A DNA stretch of 64,000 nt from Bacillota bacterium (GTDB lineage Bacteria; Bacillota; Clostridia; Lachnospirales; Lachnospiraceae): NCBI GenBank assembly GCA_023418475.1, contig JAEZZO010000033.1, positions 62,001 to 126,000 of the forward strand, given 5' to 3'. Numbering within the stretch: the stretch's first letter is position 1; the number at the start of each line of letters is the position of its first letter. The notes below the pieces were generated by a model that had not been told where the DNA came from, did no database searches, and saw only the letters and a list, made by a program, of their open reading frames with translations. Position numbers and translations under genes: made by a program. This document shows, piece by piece, positions 59,718 to 64,000 of the stretch.

Positions 59718-62711
59718 GTGGAAAATACGAATTTTAAAATAAGCATTATAATGCCCGTTTATAATGTGGAAAGGTATTTGCCTGCCTGTCTGGAAAGTGT
59801 TGTCAAACAAACGATGCAGGAGATAGAAATCATTGCGGTAAATGACGGAAGTAAGGATAACAGTCTTAGCATATTGGAGGAGTATCAAAGCAGGTACTCT
59901 GACAGAATGAAGGTCTTTACAACCGCGAACTGCGGTGTAAGCCATGCTAGAAATTTCGGCCTTTCAAAGGCTTGCGGAGACTATATTCTATTTGTTGACA
60001 GTGACGATTTTATCGAAAAGGATATGTGCGAAAAGCTGTACCAGAAAGCAGCAAAAGATGGCAATGATATTGTAATCTGCGGAAGGTATAATGTGTATGA
60101 ACGGGAGCATATCGGTCAACACAACAAGGAAATAACAGGAACTTTATTAATAAACAGAAATTTTAAACTCATTGAAAATAAATATGAATTGGCTCATATC
60201 TCACCTTTTCCCTGGGATAAGCTGTTTAAAAGGAGCATTCTAAATGGTCTTGAATTCCCGGAGAAGATGCGATTTGAAGATCTTGTTCTGGTTTATGAAG
60301 CCTGTACGCGGGCGGAAAGTATCGGTGTTGTGGAAGAACCTCTTTACAATTACCGGAGAACGACACAGGGAGGCTTCCTGAACAGCTTTTCACAGCAGAC
60401 ACTGGATATAGTGAAAGCTTTCGAGCTGGTCTTTGACTTTATGAAGAAAAACGGCTATATGGAAATTTATCATGATGAGCTGGAATATATCTGTACCAGA
60501 CATTTTCTGTTTCGCTATCCTGCCTTGTTTCAGGAGGGAAATAAGGGTAAATTAGCAATTAAGCTTGAAATAATCAAAAAGACACAGGAATTTCTGGATA
60601 GAGAGCTTCCGAAGTGGAGAAGTAACCACTATCTTAAATATTCCTCAGGAGCATTGAAAGAAAAAATCAAGCTTTATACGAATAAAAATAAAATGCTCCG
60701 CGTGACAAGAATTCGGGAAGCAATACCAGAATTTGCTGCGAAAATAATCCTTCGTATGCGTAATCTAGCAAGGAAATTAATAAAAAAAATATATAAATTT
60801 AAACGTAGTCCGAATAAAATGACACTTATAAAGAAAAAACTGCCCATACTAGGCGTTATGAAACAGAGTGGTTCCGTATTCTATACAAAAATGTACGAGA
60901 AATTGCCGGTTGTAACAAAGGATATTCTTCTGGAATCCAAGCATGGTGAGGATCTGGCAGGTAATATTTTTGCAATGCTCTGCGAATTGTCAAAGGATTC
61001 GTACAAGGAGTTCCATGTTTGCCTTGCCATGGAAAAGAAATATATTCCCCAATTTAGCGCTTTACTTGAGAGATATCATATTACGAATGTGACAATGATA
61101 GAATTTCGGTCTAAGGCTTATATGCGTGCACTTGCCTCTGCAAAATACCTGGTGACAGATACCAGTTTTCCACCTTATTTTATTAAAAAAGCGGATCAGG
61201 TTTATTTGAATACCTGGCATGGTACTCCATTAAAAGCAATGGGGCGTATCGTACCGCAGAGAGAGTATGCGCTTGGCAATGTGCAGAGAAATTTTGCGAT
61301 AGCAGATTATCTGCTCTATCAAAATGAATTCTCCAGAGATATATTTCTGGAGGATTATATGTTAAAGAATATTTATCCGGGCACGGTACTGCTATCCGGA
61401 TATCCAAGAAATGCAGTGTTTTCTAATAAGAACCGCTATATGCAGATCAGGCAGGAAAGTAAACTCATTGATAAACAGGTTATTGTATATATGCCAACCT
61501 GGAGAGGACTGCTTCATCAGAAGGATACAGTAAAGCAGCTGGAACAGATAAGCTCTTATTTTAAAGCAATTGACAGCGGACTTAGTGATCAGCAGGTATT
61601 TTATGTTAAGCTGCATCCCTTTGTGAAGAACCAGATAGATTGCAGCTGCTATCGGCATATTAAGGAGTTTCCGTCCCACTATGAGACCTATGATTTCCTA
61701 AATGCGAGTGATGTTCTTGTAACAGATTATTCCAGTATCATGTTTGATTATGGAGTTACGAAAAGAAAGATAATATTATTTACTTATGACCGCGAAGAGT
61801 ATCTGAAGGGAAGAGGACTTTATATTGATTTGAACGCTTTGGAACTTCCAAAGGCGGATACGGTGGACGAGCTGCTTCGAGAATTGAATATTAGTGGAGT
61901 AGCTTCCTTCGAAGAAGCAGGCAGCAAGCAATATTATCCGGAATTTTATAAGAAATTCTGTTCCTATGATACGGCGGAAACTACCAGACAGGTCTGTGAG
62001 ACTTTACTATATGGAAAAACAAAGGCATCTGCGGATTTTATAACACATAAGACTGCACCGAATGGCAGGAAGAAGGTACTGATTTATATCAGGGGAATGA
62101 AGCAGGATGATTATACAAAACGGCTTATTCATGCAATTAATTCAATTGATACGAAGAAGTATGACGTTTATGTATGCGTGAAGGCAGAGAATGTGAAAAA
62201 TGCTACGCAAAAACTGTCAGAGCTGAAGAAACAGATTAATTATCTGCCGATCTCGTATGATATAAACTATACAAGAATGGATTATATTCTATGTAAGCTT
62301 CGGCTGGCACTTGGAATTCATTGGGGCCTTACAAATAGCCGCATCACAAAGGTGATGAAACGTGAAATTCGAAAATATTTTGGTGAGATGGAATTTGATT
62401 ATGTGATTCACCACGCTGAACTTGATCGTGTCATAGGCAATATGTGTTACTTACTTGCCAAATCGGTCAGTATTTATAACTTCAAATATTTTGACATAAA
62501 TAAATACAAAAGAGAAAGCGACTACCGGAAGCAGGTAAATTATTTTGTCCGGCTTTTCCCTCATTTTACGAAAGTGGTTGCAACCAAGGAGTTTAACTTA
62601 CTTCATAGAAAAGGCGAAAATATTATCTTTAATGAAGAATCCGCTTTTCCTTTTTCAAAGCTGTTAGAGGAGGTGACACAGAATGAAAGCAGGCGTAATA
62701 ACCTTTCATAG
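59718..62711 (+). CDS. GT2 / glycerophosphotransferase / C-terminal domain fusion
   Basis: A 997-residue three-part enzyme. Residues 1-330 are GT2 (ISIIMPVYNVERYLPACLES, DSDD at 94-97). Residues about 390-775 are a TagF-type domain with WHGTPLKAMG, MPTWRGLLHQ and VTDYSSIMFDYG. Residues 785-997 form a further domain (KKVLIYIRGMKQDDYTKRLI and later DYVIHHAELDRVIGNM) that looks like a GT-B N-terminal half but lacks a recognisable acceptor or donor half. It starts at GTG with GGAGGG upstream and overlaps the next gene by 29 bases. Expected product: a sugar-decorated polyol-phosphate wall polymer. Confidence 0.83.
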   Translation: MENTNFKISIIMPVYNVERYLPACLESVVKQTMQEIEIIAVNDGSKDNSLSILEEYQSRYSDRMKVFTTANCGVSHARNFGLSKACGDYILFVDSDDFIEKDMCEKLYQKAAKDGNDIVICGRYNVYEREHIGQHNKEITGTLLINRNFKLIENKYELAHISPFPWDKLFKRSILNGLEFPEKMRFEDLVLVYEACTRAESIGVVEEPLYNYRRTTQGGFLNSFSQQTLDIVKAFELVFDFMKKNGYMEIYHDELEYICTRHFLFRYPALFQEGNKGKLAIKLEIIKKTQEFLDRELPKWRSNHYLKYSSGALKEKIKLYTNKNKMLRVTRIREAIPEFAAKIILRMRNLARKLIKKIYKFKRSPNKMTLIKKKLPILGVMKQSGSVFYTKMYEKLPVVTKDILLESKHGEDLAGNIFAMLCELSKDSYKEFHVCLAMEKKYIPQFSALLERYHITNVTMIEFRSKAYMRALASAKYLVTDTSFPPYFIKKADQVYLNTWHGTPLKAMGRIVPQREYALGNVQRNFAIADYLLYQNEFSRDIFLEDYMLKNIYPGTVLLSGYPRNAVFSNKNRYMQIRQESKLIDKQVIVYMPTWRGLLHQKDTVKQLEQISSYFKAIDSGLSDQQVFYVKLHPFVKNQIDCSCYRHIKEFPSHYETYDFLNASDVLVTDYSSIMFDYGVTKRKIILFTYDREEYLKGRGLYIDLNALELPKADTVDELLRELNISGVASFEEAGSKQYYPEFYKKFCSYDTAETTRQVCETLLYGKTKASADFITHKTAPNGRKKVLIYIRGMKQDDYTKRLIHAINSIDTKKYDVYVCVKAENVKNATQKLSELKKQINYLPISYDINYTRMDYILCKLRLALGIHWGLTNSRITKVMKREIRKYFGEMEFDYVIHHAELDRVIGNMCYLLAKSVSIYNFKYFDINKYKRESDYRKQVNYFVRLFPHFTKVVATKEFNLLHRKGENIIFNEESAFPFSKLLEEVTQNESRRNNLS

Positions 62712-64000
62712 TGCAAATAATTATGGCGCGACATTACAAACCTGGGCTCTTCAGAAGGTCCTTAAGGATTATGGGATAGAGGCAAGTGTCATCCATTATC
62801 ACCCGGATATCATAGATAAGCTGTATGATCCAATGATGATGAAGCAGGGATTTAAGCGGAGCCTAAAGAAGCTGGAGCTATCCATCTTTCATCGGCAGAG
62901 TTTATTAAGGTATCAAAAATGCCAGAGCTTTTTACAGAAAAATTTTAATTTAACAGGCGATTTCAGGACGTATGACGAACTGGTGTATGCCAAGCTAGAT
63001 TTGGATGCTTATATTGTCGGGAGTGACCAGGTTTGGAATCCCAAGCATATTGGTGGATATGATCCGGCCTACTATCTGGAGTTTGCGCAACCGGGCAAGA
63101 AAAAGATTGCCTATGCAGCAAGTATTGGCAGCGATTTTATTGATCCAAAATATAAAGATAGGATGCGGGAGGCTCTAAGTGGCTATACGGGTATCTCTGT
63201 GAGGGAAAGTAGTATTAAGGATGCGCTGCAGGAATTGTGTGAGAAGAAGATCAAGGTAGTTCTTGATCCAACCATGCTTCTTGTGAAAGAGGATTATGAG
63301 GAGATTAAAGTTCCAAGTAATCGAAAGGAACCTTATATTCTTGTCTATATGATTGAGAAAAATGAACAGGTAATTGCCTTTGCAAATAAGATATCTGTTG
63401 CTTTAGGGCTGCCGGTGATACAAAGGAGAAATGTTGCGGGCTTTACAAATGAACTGGAATCATTCTATACAGCGGATGCAGGAGAATTTATCGGATTGAT
63501 CGAGGGAGCGGAGTATGTTATTACAAATTCCTTCCATGGTACGGTATTTTCAATCCTATATGAGAAACCATTTGTATCAATGCTTCATTCCGACACCGGC
63601 AGCAGAACGGTCGATTTATTAACCGGGTTGGGTCTGCAATCGCATATACTATATGATATTGTAGATTTTATAGATTTCTCAATGTTTCGGATAACACAGC
63701 CAAGACAACTTCGTACCAAAATTGAAGATTTGAAGAAATCCTCCACAGAATTTCTTGTGAAAAGTCTGGGAGTATCCGATCGATATAATAAGCTAAAGTG
63801 TCCGACCAAGATAACAAAAGAAAAGTGTTACGGCTGTAATGCCTGTATGGATAGCTGCCCGGTAAAAGCAATCCGTATGAAAGAAGATAAGGAAGGTTTT
63901 TTATATCCAGTTACAGATATGAAAAAATGTACAGATTGCGGTCTTTGTAAAAAGGTTTGTATCAGAAAATATCCGCATACGGTGAAATATGCACAAGAGT
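62683..64000 (+). CDS. Polysaccharide pyruvyltransferase / ferredoxin-domain fusion, 3' partial
   Basis: A protein open to the window end, at least 439 residues. Residues 1-340 are a polysaccharide pyruvyltransferase domain (MKAGVITFHSANNYGATLQT, GSDQVWNP, ITNSFHGTVFSILYEKPF). From about residue 380 two ferredoxin-like motifs follow: CYGCNACMDSCP and CTDCGLCKKVC, as in coenzyme F420 hydrogenase beta-subunit-like proteins. The pyruvyltransferase adds a ketal pyruvate to a sugar, giving the wall polymer negative charge. The ATG at 62683 has GAGGAGG upstream, inside the end of the previous gene. Confidence 0.88.
   Translation, partial: MKAGVITFHSANNYGATLQTWALQKVLKDYGIEASVIHYHPDIIDKLYDPMMMKQGFKRSLKKLELSIFHRQSLLRYQKCQSFLQKNFNLTGDFRTYDELVYAKLDLDAYIVGSDQVWNPKHIGGYDPAYYLEFAQPGKKKIAYAASIGSDFIDPKYKDRMREALSGYTGISVRESSIKDALQELCEKKIKVVLDPTMLLVKEDYEEIKVPSNRKEPYILVYMIEKNEQVIAFANKISVALGLPVIQRRNVAGFTNELESFYTADAGEFIGLIEGAEYVITNSFHGTVFSILYEKPFVSMLHSDTGSRTVDLLTGLGLQSHILYDIVDFIDFSMFRITQPRQLRTKIEDLKKSSTEFLVKSLGVSDRYNKLKCPTKITKEKCYGCNACMDSCPVKAIRMKEDKEGFLYPVTDMKKCTDCGLCKKVCIRKYPHTVKYAQE

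Noticed and set aside
1..64000. CRISPR arrays, tRNA or rRNA genes, prophage or transposase genes.
   Set aside because: None was seen; the repeats found are short dispersed or inverted types without regular spacers.

Overview
The window looks like a chromosomal segment of a low- to mid-GC anaerobic Firmicute, most likely a Lachnospiraceae-type Clostridium (cluster XIVa). The signs are AT-rich intergenic DNA with strong GGAGG ribosome-binding sites, a Gram-positive CdaA-CdaR pair, an HPr with both His15 and Ser46, a TagD/TagF-type cell-wall glycopolymer locus, Cys-type sulfatases with an anaerobic radical-SAM maturase, and solute-binding lipoproteins with Gram-positive lipoboxes. No rRNA, tRNA, CRISPR array, prophage or transposase gene was seen. 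Species assignment is inference.

Layout. (1) 1-5.1 kb: end of a CUT1 sugar ABC permease and two GH42 beta-galactosidases. (2) 5.3-17.9 kb: a PrpR-like regulator divergent from an eight-gene operon: DUF1537 four-carbon acid kinase, sialidase-like propeller, Fe-alcohol dehydrogenase, DapA/NanA-family aldolase, PdxA2-like dehydrogenase, esterase, SLC13/CitM-like permease and a double-domain esterase. It looks like a complete catabolic route for an unidentified (perhaps esterified) sugar acid. (3) 18.2-34.7 kb: a sulfated-glycan locus with a LacI regulator, three Cys-type sulfatases, a five-gene Dpp/Opp-type ABC importer, a chemoreceptor, an anaerobic sulfatase-maturating enzyme and a TauE/SafE (sulfite exporter family) protein. 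(4) 35.1-46 kb: a small acetyltransferase, then a cell-wall sugar recycling operon: RpiR/MurR regulator, MurQ, a CUT1 ABC importer (binding protein plus two permeases, no ATPase), AnmK, NagZ, a serine hydrolase and a second acetyltransferase. (5) 46.4-52.5 kb: two uncharacterised membrane proteins, CdaA, CdaR, HPr and LeuA. (6) 52.7-64 kb: cell-wall glycopolymer synthesis: four CDP-glycerol-type glycerophosphotransferases (two fused to GT2 domains), a TagG/TagH-type exporter, TagD, and a polysaccharide pyruvyltransferase/ferredoxin fusion that runs off the end.

The genes of regions 1-4 share one logic: import a specific glycan or acid, remove decorations (galactose, sulfate, acyl, GlcNAc), and feed the product to central metabolism, with a local regulator for each module. 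Neither CUT1 system has its own ATPase here, so both probably share a MsmK/UgpC-type ATPase encoded elsewhere.

The most unusual non-coding content is a set of short repeats. One is a MITE-like family with terminal inverted repeats resembling GGTAATTGCGAAAC; its two long copies are flanked by TA, and it comes in a long (~140-bp) and a short (~72-bp) form. A second is an 86-bp two-hairpin repeat found upstream of both the PrpR-like regulator and cdaA. Several further structured intergenic segments (15.9-16.2, 34.9-35.1, 35.6-36.1 and 46.0-46.2 kb) are not explained by known RNA families I can recognise.
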